The notes under the pieces were generated by a model. It was given only the letters and a program-made list of their open reading frames with translations. It made no database searches and was not told the DNA's origin. A stretch of 64,000 bases of DNA. Source: Lysobacteraceae bacterium NML07-0707 (lineage in GTDB: Bacteria; Pseudomonadota; Gammaproteobacteria; Xanthomonadales; Xanthomonadaceae). How positions within the stretch are numbered: position 1 is the stretch's first letter; the number at the start of each line of letters is the position of its first letter. The DNA is taken from assembly GCA_002798295.1 (NCBI GenBank), contig NWQT01000015.1:1-64000 (forward strand). Reading direction: 5' to 3'. This document shows positions 17,887 to 27,353 of the stretch, in pieces. Position numbers and translations under genes: made by a program.

Positions 17887-19401
17887 TTATCGGCTACTCG
17901 CTTCGGTCTTGACCGCCACAAAGCGGGTACCGCCGCGGCCTGCCAGTCGCAGGGTGACAGTATCGCCGGGTTTGACGCTGGCAAGTGCGGTTTGCAGCTG
18001 CATGGCATTGCCCACATGCTGCCGTCCCACGGCCAGAATCACATCGCCGGGGCTGATACCGGCCTCGCGTGCGGCACGCGATTCCACCGCCACTATGCCA
18101 ACGCCCTCACCGGCCTTGAGATTCAACTGACGGCGATCATTGGCATCAAGCTCGGCAATGCGCAGCCCCAGCAGGCCACGCATCGTATGTGCGTTGTCCG
18201 CTGCATTGTCCGCGCGCTCGGCAAAGCGGTTGTCGTTGCCAGTGGCCGCCTCACCCAGCACCGCTTCAATGGCACGCTCACGGCCATCACGCCATACGCC
18301 AAGGCGCACCTTGCTGCCCGGCGGCAGTGCGCCCACCAGCGGCGGCAGGTCACTGGTCTGGTTGATGGCGGTGCCATTGAAACTGCGGATGACATCACCC
18401 GGCTGAATACCGGCCTTGTCGGCCGCGCCACCGGCCTCGACATTGCTGACCAGCGCGCCGCGACTGTCAGGCAGTCCCATGCCGCGCGCCAGGTCGCTGT
18501 TGAGCGGCTGCATGTTCACGCCCAACAGGCCGCGCCGCACCTGACCGGTTTTCTTCAGCTGCTCCACGGCATTCATCGCCGTGTCAATGGGGATGGCAAA
18601 GCTGATACCCTGAAAGCCACCGGAAACACTGAAAATCTGCGAATTGATGCCGACCACTTCGCCGCGGGTATTGAGCAGCGGGCCGCCGGAATTGCCACGG
18701 TTGATGGCCACATCGGTTTGAATGAACGGCACATATTGCTGGCCGCCGGTGGAGCGCCCCACGGCACTGACGATGCCGGCGGTCACCGAATGGTCAAGGC
18801 CGTAGGGCGAGCCAATCGCCACCACCCACTGCCCCGGTTTGACAGCGCCCGAGCCGCCCAGGCGCAAGGCCGGGAGCCCGGTGCCCTCCACTTTCAAAAG
18901 CGCCACGTCCGATTGCGCATCACTGCCCACCAGCCTGGCTTTCATTTCACGGTTATCGGCAAGGCGCACGCTGATTTCATCGGCGCCTTCCACCACATGA
19001 TGATTGGTCAGCACATAGCCATCGGTTGAAATCAGGAAACCCGTCCCCTGCGAAATGCCACGCGGCATTTCCGGCATCGGCCCGCGCTGGCGCGGCATCC
19101 CCGGCAAGGGCATGCCGAAACGGCGGAAAATTTCCGCAAGCGGGTCGGCAGAAGAAAAACCGCCAGACTGGCGCGCGGCAATCCGCGCCTCGACACTCAC
19201 CACCCCGGCCCCAACCTGCTCCACCAGCCGGGTGAAATCCGGAAGGCCAGTGACCAGCTCCGGCGCAGCGGCAGCCGGCATGGTCTGCACAGTCGCTTCA
19301 CGTTGTTGCGCATCGGCAGACGGGTACATCACCACGGCCGTGGTGGCGATTGCGGTCAGGGGAACCAGCAGCAAGGGCTTGAGGATTTTCTTCATGGGCA
19401 T
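17887..19401 (-). CDS. degP: Periplasmic serine protease, DegP/MucD type
   Basis: A trypsin-fold HtrA protease of about 504 residues with a signal peptide (MKKILKPLLLVPLTAIATTA) and two C-terminal PDZ domains. The catalytic triad is seen as His in LTNHHVVEG, Asp in AQSDVALLKV and Ser in NRGNSGGPLL. It degrades or refolds misfolded envelope proteins. As the third gene after rpoE and rseA it should be under sigma-E control. Several ATGs (19395, 19401, 19410) are possible starts; 19401 has the best-placed GAG upstream. The gene order matches Xanthomonadales rpoE-rseA-mucD. Confidence 0.93.
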   Translation of the reverse strand: MPMKKILKPLLLVPLTAIATTAVVMYPSADAQQREATVQTMPAAAAPELVTGLPDFTRLVEQVGAGVVSVEARIAARQSGGFSSADPLAEIFRRFGMPLPGMPRQRGPMPEMPRGISQGTGFLISTDGYVLTNHHVVEGADEISVRLADNREMKARLVGSDAQSDVALLKVEGTGLPALRLGGSGAVKPGQWVVAIGSPYGLDHSVTAGIVSAVGRSTGGQQYVPFIQTDVAINRGNSGGPLLNTRGEVVGINSQIFSVSGGFQGISFAIPIDTAMNAVEQLKKTGQVRRGLLGVNMQPLNSDLARGMGLPDSRGALVSNVEAGGAADKAGIQPGDVIRSFNGTAINQTSDLPPLVGALPPGSKVRLGVWRDGRERAIEAVLGEAATGNDNRFAERADNAADNAHTMRGLLGLRIAELDANDRRQLNLKAGEGVGIVAVESRAAREAGISPGDVILAVGRQHVGNAMQLQTALASVKPGDTVTLRLAGRGGTRFVAVKTEASSR

Positions 19402-19418
19402 TGTTCTCATCGGGGAAA

Positions 19419-20240
19419 TCAATCTTGGTTGTTTTGTGGAAGCGGCTCGAATGGCGAATAGATAGAGGGCGCATGCTCCAGGCGCACATTGAAGGTGCCA
19501 TTCCCCGCGCCCGGCAACACGGTACGCGGCCAGGCCGGACGCGCCTGCGGCGGGCTGAACGGATCGCGGGCTTCGACTTCATCGTGACTTTGTGCCAATT
19601 GCGGCGACTGGCTTGTCGCAGCCGCTGCGCGTGCAGGCGTATTACGCGGACGGCTTCCGCGTGGTGCGGCATGTGATGTTTGCGCAACTTGCCGGGCGGC
19701 TGGTTGAACCGTTGCCACTTGCGGGGCAGTGACTGGCAGGTGTGCTGCGGCAGTGGCTTGTGGCAGCGTGGCTCCTGCAACCGCAGCCACCGTTTCAGGC
19801 GCCTGCGGCTGGACAGTGGCGATGACCGCAGGCGCTACCGGCACATGGGTTGACTGTGGCGCACGCAAGCCGATAAAAGCGGCAAAGGCAAAGCTCGCTG
19901 CCATCGCACCACCGGCAAAATAACGCCAGCGCGCAGGGCGCCTGACCTCTGCGGATCTATCTGCCAGCGCGCTGGTTTCTGGCTGCGGTGCTTGCGGCTG
20001 CACCTGCGTCGTGGGCGGCGCCTCTGCGGCCAAACGTGCCGAGAACCGGGCAACAAAGCCATCGGAAGCGGCCGCACTGCCCTGCCCGCGCAGGACATCG
20101 CCGGCCAATTGCCAGCGGCTCAAGGTATCGGCCAGCGCATCATCATGCTGCAGGCGGCGCAGCAGAAAGCGGCTGCGATCGGTATCCAGCTCGCCATCGA
20201 GCAGGGCCGAGAGTTGTTCTTCAGGAGTCTGCGGGTTCAT
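19419..20240 (-). CDS. rseA: Anti-sigma-E factor RseA
   Basis: A 273-residue membrane-anchored anti-sigma factor. The N-terminal cytoplasmic part has the conserved EQLSALLDGELD motif and a helical sigma-binding domain. A single hydrophobic segment (YFAGGAMAASFAFAAFIGL, near residue 130) follows, then a long alanine/proline/glutamine-rich periplasmic tail. It should hold RpoE inactive until cleaved under envelope stress. Its start overlaps the rpoE stop (ATGA). The tail is longer than in E. coli RseA (216 residues) and low in complexity. Confidence 0.9.
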   Translation of the reverse strand: MNPQTPEEQLSALLDGELDTDRSRFLLRRLQHDDALADTLSRWQLAGDVLRGQGSAAASDGFVARFSARLAAEAPPTTQVQPQAPQPETSALADRSAEVRRPARWRYFAGGAMAASFAFAAFIGLRAPQSTHVPVAPAVIATVQPQAPETVAAVAGATLPQATAAAHLPVTAPQVATVQPAARQVAQTSHAAPRGSRPRNTPARAAAATSQSPQLAQSHDEVEARDPFSPPQARPAWPRTVLPGAGNGTFNVRLEHAPSIYSPFEPLPQNNQD

Positions 20241-20869
20241 GCCTGTCCTCGTTCACGGGCAGTGGCGCTGCCATCCAGCAGGGGGCGCAACGCACGGTCA
20301 ATCGCTTCGCGGGCACGGAAAATGCGCGAACGCACCGTGCCCACCGGGCAGCCCAGATGCTGGGCAATGGCCTCATAAGAAAGGCCGTCCAACTCGCGCA
20401 GGCGGATGGCCTGGCGCAATTCCGGCGGCAATGCCTGCATGGCGCGCACCACCGCCTGCTCAATTTCATGGCGCATCAGCTCGCGCTCGGGGGTATCGGC
20501 ATTGCCCATCAGCGCCGCATCGCAATGCTCGGCATCGGCGATATCAATATCGGCACTGGGCGGACGGCGCTTCATCGCCAGCAGATGATTCTTGGCCGTA
20601 TTGACCGTAATGCGGTGCAGCCAGGTATGGAAGCTGGCCTCCCCCCGGAAATTGCCAATGGCGCGATAGGCGCGGATAAAGGCATCCTGGGCGACATCCT
20701 CGGCCCATTCGCCCACAAAACGCGCCGCCAACGCCACCATGCGGTGCTGATAGCGGCGCACCAAAAGCTCAAACGCGCTGTGATCGCCCTGCTGCACACG
20801 GCGTACCAGTTCTGCATCCAGCGTGTCCTGGCCTGTGTCCGGGTTGTCGGTATTGGGGTCGGCCCGCAT
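20237..20869 (-). CDS. rpoE: Extracytoplasmic stress sigma factor RpoE (AlgU type)
   Basis: A 210-residue ECF sigma factor. Region 2 shows FELLVRRYQHRMVALAARFV and AEDVAQDAFIRAYRAIGNF; region 4 shows LPPELRQAIRLRELDGLSYE and the HTH CPVGTVRSRIFRAREAI. The frame is open far upstream, antisense to the beta-oxidation gene. The ATG at 20869 is chosen because AAGGAG lies 8 bases before it and the length matches the family. It heads the rpoE-rseA-degP operon and should be autoregulated, but I could not pick out a clear sigma-E promoter. Confidence 0.95.
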   Translation of the reverse strand: MRADPNTDNPDTGQDTLDAELVRRVQQGDHSAFELLVRRYQHRMVALAARFVGEWAEDVAQDAFIRAYRAIGNFRGEASFHTWLHRITVNTAKNHLLAMKRRPPSADIDIADAEHCDAALMGNADTPERELMRHEIEQAVVRAMQALPPELRQAIRLRELDGLSYEAIAQHLGCPVGTVRSRIFRAREAIDRALRPLLDGSATARERGQA

Positions 20870-21022
20870 GGCCGGAGCTCCTTGAAACATTTGCATGGGT
20901 GCATCGTTGCGACAGGACATGGACAAAGGCCGGCAAGAAAAGTTCCTGACCATTGGGCGTCGCCACAAAATGCAGACAGCAGCCGTTATAAAATGGCTCC
21001 ATACCCTATCGGATGCTCCGCC

Positions 21023-23077
21023 ATGATGCCTCACTTCGACGGCCTGACCCTGAAAAACTGGCAAATCCAGTCCCGCGACGACGGTATTTTGATACTGCGC
21101 TTCGACCGCGAAGGCCAATCGGTCAACAGTTTTGCCCAGGAAGTACTGCTGGAGCTGGAGGCCATCATCGAGCGTCTGGCAATGGAGCCGCCACGCGGCG
21201 TGATTCTGGCTTCGGCCAAAAGCAGTGGTTTCATTGCCGGTGCCGATATCAAGGAATTTGCCGAATTCGACCGCAAGGGCACGGTCAGTGACGCCATCGC
21301 CCGTGGCCAGAGCGTGTTTGAAAAGCTCGCTCTCCTGCCCTGCCCCACGGTGGCGGCCATCCACGGCTTCTGCATGGGCGGCGGCACGGAAATGGCGCTG
21401 GCCTGCGACTACCGCATTGCAAGCAGTGATGCCAGCACCCGGATTGGCCTGCCGGAAGTGAAGCTCGGCATCTTCCCCGGCTGGGGCGGCAGCGTGCGCC
21501 TGCCGCGACTGATTGGCGCCCCTGCCGCCTTCGACCTGATGCTGACCGGACGCAGCGTCAACGCCAAAGCCGCACGTGCGATGGGGCTGGTTGACCGCGT
21601 CTCCGAACCTGCCACACTGCTGGACGATGCCGCCCTGCTGGTGTTGCGGGGCATCGAGCGCCCCTTCAAACAGCGCGCACTGGCCTGGCTCAGCAATACC
21701 TGGGTTGCGCGGCAATTGCTGGCGCCACAAATGCACAAACAAGTGGCAAGGAAGGCGCCGAAAGCCCATTACCCCGCACCGTATGCCTTGATTGACAGCT
21801 GGCAAAAAGGCGGCAGCAGCATGCGCCAGCGCCTGGAGCGCGAACGCCGCGGCGTGGTGAAACTTGCCTCCACTCCCACCGCCCGCAACCTGATTCGCGT
21901 GTTCTTTTTGCAAGAGCGCATGAAACAGCTGGGAAGTGGCGATTCCGGCATCCGCAAGGTGCATGTGGTCGGCGCCGGCGTGATGGGCGGCGATATCGCC
22001 GCATGGAGCGCTTACAAAGGCTTTGAAGTCACCCTGCAAGACCGCGAGCAAAAATACATCGACGCTGCGCTTTCGCGCGCCGCTGAGCTGTTTGCCAAGC
22101 GTGTCAAGGACGAAGCAAAGCGTCCGCAAGTCGCTGCCCGTCTCAAAAGCGACCTGGCAGGCGATGGCATCGCCGAAGCGGACTTGGTTATCGAAGCCAT
22201 CATCGAGCGCAGTGACGCCAAGCGCGAACTGTACGCCGCTACCGAGCCGCGCATGAAAACCGATGCCCTGCTCACCACCAACACTTCCTCGATCCCGCTG
22301 GCAGAGTTGAGCGCGCATATTCAGCGCCCCGCGCAGTTTGCCGGTCTGCATTACTTCAACCCGGTGGCGCTGATGCCGCTGGTGGAAATCATCCGCCACG
22401 ACGGCATGGCTGCCGATACCGAGCAGCGTCTTGCCGCCTTTTGCAAAAAGCTCGACAAACTGCCGGTACCGGTCGCGGGCACGCCGGGCTTTTTGGTCAA
22501 CCGCGTACTGTTCCCTTACCTGCTCGAAGCCATGCGCGCCTATGCCGAAGGCATCCCCGCAGCCGCCATCGACAAGGCCGCAGTGAAATTCGGCATGCCG
22601 ATGGGTCCCGTGGAGCTGGTCGACACCGTGGGGCTGGATGTGGCCGCAGGCGTTGGAGCCGAGCTTGCCCCATTCCTGGGTCTTGAAATCCCCGCCGCCC
22701 TTGCCGCCCCCCCGGAAATGGGCAAGCGTGGCAAAAAAGACGGCCAGGGCATTTACTCTTGGGAAAACGGCAAAGCCCAAAAACCGCCACTGCCCAAGGA
22801 CTATCAGGCTCCCGACGACCTGCAAGACCGGCTGATTCTGCCGCTGCTCAACGAAGCCGTCGCCTGCCTGCACGATGGCGTGGTCAGCGATGCCGACCTG
22901 CTTGATGGCGGCGTGATTTTCGGCACCGGCTTTGCCCCGTTCCGCGGCGGCCCGATTCAATACATCCGCGAAACCGGCATTGATGTCCTGCTGGAAAAAC
23001 TCAAAGCCCTGCAACAACGCCACGGCGAACGCTTCGCACCACGACCGGGCTGGGACAACCCGGTATTGCGTGATTAG
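21023..23077 (+). CDS. Beta-oxidation multifunctional protein (enoyl-CoA hydratase / 3-hydroxyacyl-CoA dehydrogenase)
   Basis: A 684-residue FadB/FadJ-type alpha subunit. The N-terminal crotonase domain has SGFIAGADIKEF, a CMGGGTEMALACDYRIA oxyanion region and the catalytic glutamate in GLPEVKLGIFPGWGG. The C-terminal NAD-binding domain has VVGAGVMGGDIAAW, followed by HYFNPVALMPLVEI and GTPGFLVNRVLFPYLLEA. It hydrates enoyl-CoA and oxidises 3-hydroxyacyl-CoA during fatty-acid breakdown. No thiolase partner gene is next to it. The ATG at 21023 (or 21026) fits the family N-terminus, though its ribosome site is weak. A TATAAA at 20987 could be its -10 box. Confidence 0.93.
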   Translation: MMPHFDGLTLKNWQIQSRDDGILILRFDREGQSVNSFAQEVLLELEAIIERLAMEPPRGVILASAKSSGFIAGADIKEFAEFDRKGTVSDAIARGQSVFEKLALLPCPTVAAIHGFCMGGGTEMALACDYRIASSDASTRIGLPEVKLGIFPGWGGSVRLPRLIGAPAAFDLMLTGRSVNAKAARAMGLVDRVSEPATLLDDAALLVLRGIERPFKQRALAWLSNTWVARQLLAPQMHKQVARKAPKAHYPAPYALIDSWQKGGSSMRQRLERERRGVVKLASTPTARNLIRVFFLQERMKQLGSGDSGIRKVHVVGAGVMGGDIAAWSAYKGFEVTLQDREQKYIDAALSRAAELFAKRVKDEAKRPQVAARLKSDLAGDGIAEADLVIEAIIERSDAKRELYAATEPRMKTDALLTTNTSSIPLAELSAHIQRPAQFAGLHYFNPVALMPLVEIIRHDGMAADTEQRLAAFCKKLDKLPVPVAGTPGFLVNRVLFPYLLEAMRAYAEGIPAAAIDKAAVKFGMPMGPVELVDTVGLDVAAGVGAELAPFLGLEIPAALAAPPEMGKRGKKDGQGIYSWENGKAQKPPLPKDYQAPDDLQDRLILPLLNEAVACLHDGVVSDADLLDGGVIFGTGFAPFRGGPIQYIRETGIDVLLEKLKALQQRHGERFAPRPGWDNPVLRD

Positions 23078-23155
23078 GTGCATAGTCCCACAAGACGGTA
23101 ACCAACTTACCCACCGGATCCAAACAGCCGCGCTTTACCACGTTATCTATTGGAG

Positions 23156-23179
23156 GAAAAGCGACCATTGTCGCTTTTC
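23156..23179 (+). terminator. Hairpin downstream of the beta-oxidation gene
   Basis: GAAAAGCGAC / GTCGCTTTTC is a perfect 10-bp stem with a CATT loop; the 3' arm carries TTTT. 23078-23155 before it holds no gene. Confidence 0.7.
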
Positions 23180-23239
23180 GCCAGCCCCCCCTGCTGCCAC
23201 TTGATGACTTTCTCTATGCCTTGTAGCCCAAATTTCAGG

Positions 23240-23474
23240 CATCTTGGACAAATGGACAGAAGGCGGTCACTGTCGAGTGCTTTCACTACGACGACCAAGC
23301 CCAGCTGCACCCACAGCTGAATAGCTTCGTGGACACCTGCAACTTCGGCCGCAGACTCAAGAACTTAAAGGGACTCAACGCCCTACGAATTAATCTGCAA
23401 ACAGTGAGACTCCCAGCCCGAGCCCGAATTGTTTGGGATTGAGCCAAGCCAGCTAATGATGGAGCTAAGCACCC
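23240..23474 (+). pseudogene. C-terminal remnant of an IS481-family transposase
   Basis: The plus strand encodes WTNGQ, then VTVECFHYDDQAQLHPQL, NSFVDTCNFGRRLKNLKGLN and, in another frame, FGIEPSQLMMELS. These align with the end of the intact transposase at 10200-11150 (TVKRFHYDDHAQLQQHL ... RRLKTLKGLT ... FRIAPSHLMMRLN). The segment around the catalytic glutamate is deleted and frames are broken. The remnant ends almost at the pgsA stop, so the insertion probably replaced whatever normally follows pgsA. Confidence 0.8.
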
Positions 23475-23492
23475 AATTACTAAAATTTTTAC

Positions 23493-24098
23493 TTACTCCA
23501 ACGTGTTCTTGTTTTCTTCCGCGCGCAGCACCGGCCAGGCGGCGCGCAGGTATTGCAGGCCTGACCAGAGTGTCAGCAAGGCCGCGCCTGCCAGCAGCCA
23601 GTCGCCAATCAGGAAAACTTCGCGTCCCATCCACAGCCAGTCGGGCGAGACTTTGGACGGTGAGTACAGCAGGCAGGAAATCGCCACCATCTGCACGATG
23701 GTTTTGAACTTGCCCAGCGCCTGCACCTTGACCGTAGCGCGCTGCCCCAGCTCGGCCATCCATTCGCGCAGGGCGGATACGGCGATTTCGCGGCCGACAA
23801 TCACTGCGGCCCAAAACGCCATCCACGGTGTGGGATGAGTCTGCACGATGAGGAACAGTGCCGTGGCGACCATCAGTTTGTCGGCCACCGGGTCAAGAAA
23901 AGCGCCAAATGCCGAATACAGGTGATAACGGCGGGCAATCCAGCCATCGAGCCAGTCGGTCAGGGCGGCCAGCACAAATACCAGCATCGAGGCGACGCTG
24001 GTCCATTTCCAGGGCAGGTAGAACACGGCAATCAGCACCGGAATCATCACGATGCGGGCGAGGGTCAGCCAGGTGGGAATCGTCAGCTTTGCTTTCAT
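23493..24098 (-). CDS. pgsA: CDP-diacylglycerol--glycerol-3-phosphate 3-phosphatidyltransferase
   Basis: A 201-residue inner-membrane enzyme that makes phosphatidylglycerol phosphate, the committed step to PG and cardiolipin. The CDP-alcohol phosphotransferase motif is complete: DWLDGWIARRYHLYSAFG continuing to FLDPVADK, with the D..DG..AR...G...D...D pattern. Several hydrophobic segments surround it. The N-terminus, MKAKLTIPTWLTLARIVMIP, is typical. Its start overlaps the uvrC stop by 4 bases, as in other Xanthomonadales. Confidence 0.95.
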   Translation of the reverse strand: MKAKLTIPTWLTLARIVMIPVLIAVFYLPWKWTSVASMLVFVLAALTDWLDGWIARRYHLYSAFGAFLDPVADKLMVATALFLIVQTHPTPWMAFWAAVIVGREIAVSALREWMAELGQRATVKVQALGKFKTIVQMVAISCLLYSPSKVSPDWLWMGREVFLIGDWLLAGAALLTLWSGLQYLRAAWPVLRAEENKNTLE

Positions 24099-25930
24099 TG
24101 CGCGCTATTGTCACCCAAACCATGCAAGGCGGTGTAGATGCGTTCGGCCAGCGCGCGACTGATACCTTCCACCCGGCTGATTTCATCCATGCCCGCGGCC
24201 TTCAGGCCGGCAAGGCCGCCAAAATGCTTCAGCAAGGCGGCGCGACGGCGCGCCCCGATACCGGGAATGTCTTCCAGCCGGCTGCTGCTGCGCGCTTTTT
24301 GACGACGGCCACGATGCCCGGTAATGGCAAAGCGATGCGCCTCATCGCGCACTTGCTGGATCAGTTGCAGGCCGGGCGAATGGGCGCCGGGCCGGATTTC
24401 ACGGCCATCGGGCAGAATCAGGGTTTCCGCGCCCGCCTTGCGCTCCACGCCCTTGGCAACGCCGACCATCTGCACTTGGCGGATGCCCAGCTCGGCCAGC
24501 ACTTCACGCGCCTGCCGCAGCTGCCCCACGCCGCCGTCAATCAGCAAGACATCGGGCAGCACGCCGTCTGCGTCCACTGCGCGGCGGAAACGCCGCTCCA
24601 GCGCTTGGTGCATCGCCGCGTAGTCATCACCCGGCGCAATGCCGCTGATGTTGTAACGGCGGTACTGGCTGCGCACTGCGCCCTCGCCATCGAACACCAC
24701 ACAGGAGGCCACGGTCGCCTCCCCCTGGGTGTGGCTGATGTCGAAGCACTCGATACGGCCGGGCGCGCTGTCCATGCCCAGCATCTGTTGCAAATCCGCA
24801 AGCCGGGCGTGCTGCGCCATCTGGCTGGAAAGCTCGCCGGCCAGGGCAATGGCCGCATTGCGCCTGACCAAATCCAGATAGCCGGCGCGCTCGCCACGCA
24901 CCGCATGCTTGATTTGCACCTTGCGCCCGGCGGCACTGCCCAGCGCTTCTTCCAGCAGCGGGATGTCGGCAATGGGCCGATCCAGCACGATTTCGCGCGG
25001 CGCCGGCTGTTCGGCGTAATACTGCGAGACAAACGCCGCCAGCACTTCTTCGGCGCTGTCTGCCCCATTCAATTTGGGAAAGTAATTGCGCGTGCCGAGG
25101 TTGCGGCCATCACGGAACATCAACAGCACCACGCAGGCGCGCCCGGCCTCCAGCGCGCAGCCCAGCACATCCAGTTCGGCGGCATTGCCATCGACAAACT
25201 GGCGTGCCTGCACGGTACGGATGGCGGCGAGCAAATCGCGCAGCCGCGCGGCTTTTTCAAAAGCCAGCTCGGCGCTGGCCGCCTCCATGCGCACAGTCAG
25301 CTCATGGGTCAGCTCATCACTGCGGCCATCAAGAAACAGGCTGGCCTGGCGCACCGATTCGGCATAATCGGCCTCGGTGATGCGCTCAACACAGGGCGCG
25401 CTGCAACGGCCAATCTGGTGTTGCAGGCAGGGGCGGCTGCGGTTTTTGAACACGCTGTCCTCGCAATTGCGCAGCTGGAACAGCTTTTGCATCAGGTTCA
25501 GCGTTTCACGCACCGCCCCGGTACTCGGATAGGGGCCGAAATAACGCCCCGGCACGCTGCGGCTGCCGCGCTTCCAGCCCATGCGCGGCCAGGTTTCGCG
25601 GGTAATCAGCACATACGGATAGCTTTTGTCATCGCGCAGCAGCACGTTGTAGCGCGGCTTGTGCGCCTTGATGAGCTGGTTTTCCAGCAGCAGCGCCTCG
25701 GCCGGAGTGCGGGTGACGGTGATTTCCATGCGCGCGATTTGCGCCACCATGCGCGCGGTACGCGCCGACAGCGCTTTGTTGAAATAGCTCGCCACCCGTT
25801 TTTTTAAAGAGGCGGCCTTGCCCACATACAGCAAGCTGTCATCGGCGGCATACATGCGGTACACCCCCGGCGCGGCGGTCAGCGCACGGGCATAGGCTTT
25901 GCCATCGAAGGGAGCAGGCGTATCGGACAC
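24095..25930 (-). CDS. uvrC: Excinuclease ABC subunit C
   Basis: A nucleotide-excision repair nuclease of about 611 residues that makes both incisions around a lesion marked by UvrAB. The domains in order are GIY-YIG (PGVYRMYAADDSLLYVGKA), a cysteine-containing linker (CLQHQIGRCSAPC), the UVR motif (ELAFEKAARLRDLL), an RNase H-like domain (ECFDISHTQGE) and tandem HhH motifs (LEDIPGIGARRRAALLKHFG). The start is uncertain: GTG at 25930 gives the usual family length, while a TTG at 25960 would overlap the phosphatase stop. Confidence 0.95.
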   Translation of the reverse strand: MSDTPAPFDGKAYARALTAAPGVYRMYAADDSLLYVGKAASLKKRVASYFNKALSARTARMVAQIARMEITVTRTPAEALLLENQLIKAHKPRYNVLLRDDKSYPYVLITRETWPRMGWKRGSRSVPGRYFGPYPSTGAVRETLNLMQKLFQLRNCEDSVFKNRSRPCLQHQIGRCSAPCVERITEADYAESVRQASLFLDGRSDELTHELTVRMEAASAELAFEKAARLRDLLAAIRTVQARQFVDGNAAELDVLGCALEAGRACVVLLMFRDGRNLGTRNYFPKLNGADSAEEVLAAFVSQYYAEQPAPREIVLDRPIADIPLLEEALGSAAGRKVQIKHAVRGERAGYLDLVRRNAAIALAGELSSQMAQHARLADLQQMLGMDSAPGRIECFDISHTQGEATVASCVVFDGEGAVRSQYRRYNISGIAPGDDYAAMHQALERRFRRAVDADGVLPDVLLIDGGVGQLRQAREVLAELGIRQVQMVGVAKGVERKAGAETLILPDGREIRPGAHSPGLQLIQQVRDEAHRFAITGHRGRRQKARSSSRLEDIPGIGARRRAALLKHFGGLAGLKAAGMDEISRVEGISRALAERIYTALHGLGDNSAQ

Positions 25931-25956
25931 GGCAGGATTATCGCGGCGCTTGCATC

Positions 25957-26424
25957 TCAAAGCCCGCGCCTGATACGGGCAAGAACCCCGCGCCCGCCCT
26001 CAACCACTTGCTGCCAGGCATGCTCGAAATCCGCCTCGCTGCCGTAATACGGGTCGATCACATCCTGCGCACCGAGACCTGCCCATTGCAGATACAAGGC
26101 GGTTTCTGCGCCGCCCTGGCCACGTCCGCGCGCACGGCCTTCGTGCAGGGTCGCCGCATCGGCAAACAGCATCAGGTCGAAATGTTCGAAGTCCTGCGAC
26201 TGCAAGCAGCGCGCACGTTGCGGGCTGATATCCACGCCATGCCGTGCAGCGGTTTTGATGGCACGCGCATCCGGCGCATGTCCCTCATGCCAACGGCCAA
26301 TCCCCGCCGAGTCCACTTGCACGCGTCCGGCCAGGGTGGCGTCACGGGCGATTTCTGCCGCAAGCCAGCCCTCCATCATCGGCGAGCGGCAGATATTGCC
26401 AAGACAGACCAGAAGAATTTTCAT
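25957..26424 (-). CDS. Low-molecular-weight protein tyrosine phosphatase
   Basis: A 155-residue cytoplasmic phosphatase. The P-loop CLGNICRSP near the N-terminus has the nucleophilic cysteine and arginine (CX5R), and the general-acid aspartate is in VIDPYYGS. In proteobacteria such enzymes often counteract capsule or exopolysaccharide tyrosine kinases, but the substrate here is unknown. The start at 26424 (MKILLVCLGN) is the family start. It lies between the SUMF1-like gene and uvrC in the long minus-strand block. Confidence 0.92.
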   Translation of the reverse strand: MKILLVCLGNICRSPMMEGWLAAEIARDATLAGRVQVDSAGIGRWHEGHAPDARAIKTAARHGVDISPQRARCLQSQDFEHFDLMLFADAATLHEGRARGRGQGGAETALYLQWAGLGAQDVIDPYYGSEADFEHAWQQVVEGGRGVLARIRRGL

Positions 26425-26492
26425 GCCCGCAGTGTAAGCCAGCCGCAAACAATATGGTTTGCAACTGCGCCATTGTTTGGCTCACCAGGCCT

Positions 26493-27353
26493 TCAGCGGC
26501 TGCGCGCCAGACGGAAGCCGACTTCGGTGGCCATCGAATCAGATGCCAGCTGCCGCCGCGAAGTGGCGCGGGAAAAGCCTGCCGGCGCGCCCCAGGAGCC
26601 GCCGCGAATCACCTTGCCTGAGTCGCTGCAGGCCTGCGTCCATGCAGTCGCAGTTGACGGTGCGCCATGATGGCTTTCATGCCAGCAATCCTGGGTCCAT
26701 TCCCAGACATTGCCGCTCATGTCGTGCAACCCCCAGGCATTGGCGGCCTTGCGCTGCACCGGCTGCTGATCACCGGCACTGTTACCGTCATGCCAGGCCA
26801 CCGCGTCCGCATCGTCACTGCCGCAATAGCGCTGCCGCTGACCGGCGCGGCAGGCATATTCCCACTCCGCCTCGCTGGGCAGCCGCCAGCCCGGGCCATC
26901 GGTTTCATTGAGCCAGGCGATGAAGTCCTGGGCATCGCCCCAGCTCACCATGATCACCGGCGCATCACCGCCACGATTGTTGTATTGCCGAAAATACGGG
27001 GTCAGCAAGTCATCGCGGCGTTTTTCGCGGATAAAGCGCTCAAATTGCTTCAAGGTCACCGGCGTTTTCGCCAGCTGGAATGCCGCCACCTCGACCTGAT
27101 GCGGCGGCCCTTCGGTGTGGTAGGCCTCGCCATCAACCGGGCTGCAAGCGGGAGTTTCTGCCTGCATCCGGGCAGGCAAACGCCGCGGCGGCACACAGCT
27201 GCCCATCACGAAGCTGCCTGCGGGAATATCCACCATGACGATGCCACTGCCGCTGCGTTGCTCGCTGGCAACGGCGGTCAAGGGCAGCAAGGCGGCAAAA
27301 ACGGCGGTCAGCCAATACTGGCCGATACTGAAGCGACAAATTTGGGTTTTCAT
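26493..27353 (-). CDS. Exported formylglycine-generating-enzyme-like (SUMF1 domain) protein
   Basis: A 286-residue protein with an N-terminal signal sequence (ending around AVASEQ) and a full SUMF1/FGE-sulfatase fold: [54 protein letters not shown] and [16 protein letters not shown]. The cysteine pair that true formylglycine-generating enzymes use after the RGGSW block is absent, so it is unlikely to oxidise sulfatase cysteines. Many such proteins bind ligands or have other roles. It overlaps the kdsB stop (ATGA) and should be cotranslated with LPS genes. Confidence 0.85.
   Translation of the reverse strand: MKTQICRFSIGQYWLTAVFAALLPLTAVASEQRSGSGIVMVDIPAGSFVMGSCVPPRRLPARMQAETPACSPVDGEAYHTEGPPHQVEVAAFQLAKTPVTLKQFERFIREKRRDDLLTPYFRQYNNRGGDAPVIMVSWGDAQDFIAWLNETDGPGWRLPSEAEWEYACRAGQRQRYCGSDDADAVAWHDGNSAGDQQPVQRKAANAWGLHDMSGNVWEWTQDCWHESHHGAPSTATAWTQACSDSGKVIRGGSWGAPAGFSRATSRRQLASDSMATEVGFRLARSR

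Noticed and set aside
20237-23083. A 948-codon open frame on the minus strand antisense to the beta-oxidation gene
   Set aside because: Only its last 210 codons (RpoE) are real. The rest mirrors the codon pattern of the plus-strand gene, which has clear family motifs.
23858-25807. A 649-codon plus-strand frame opposite pgsA and uvrC
   Set aside because: Antisense shadow; both opposite genes have complete catalytic motifs.
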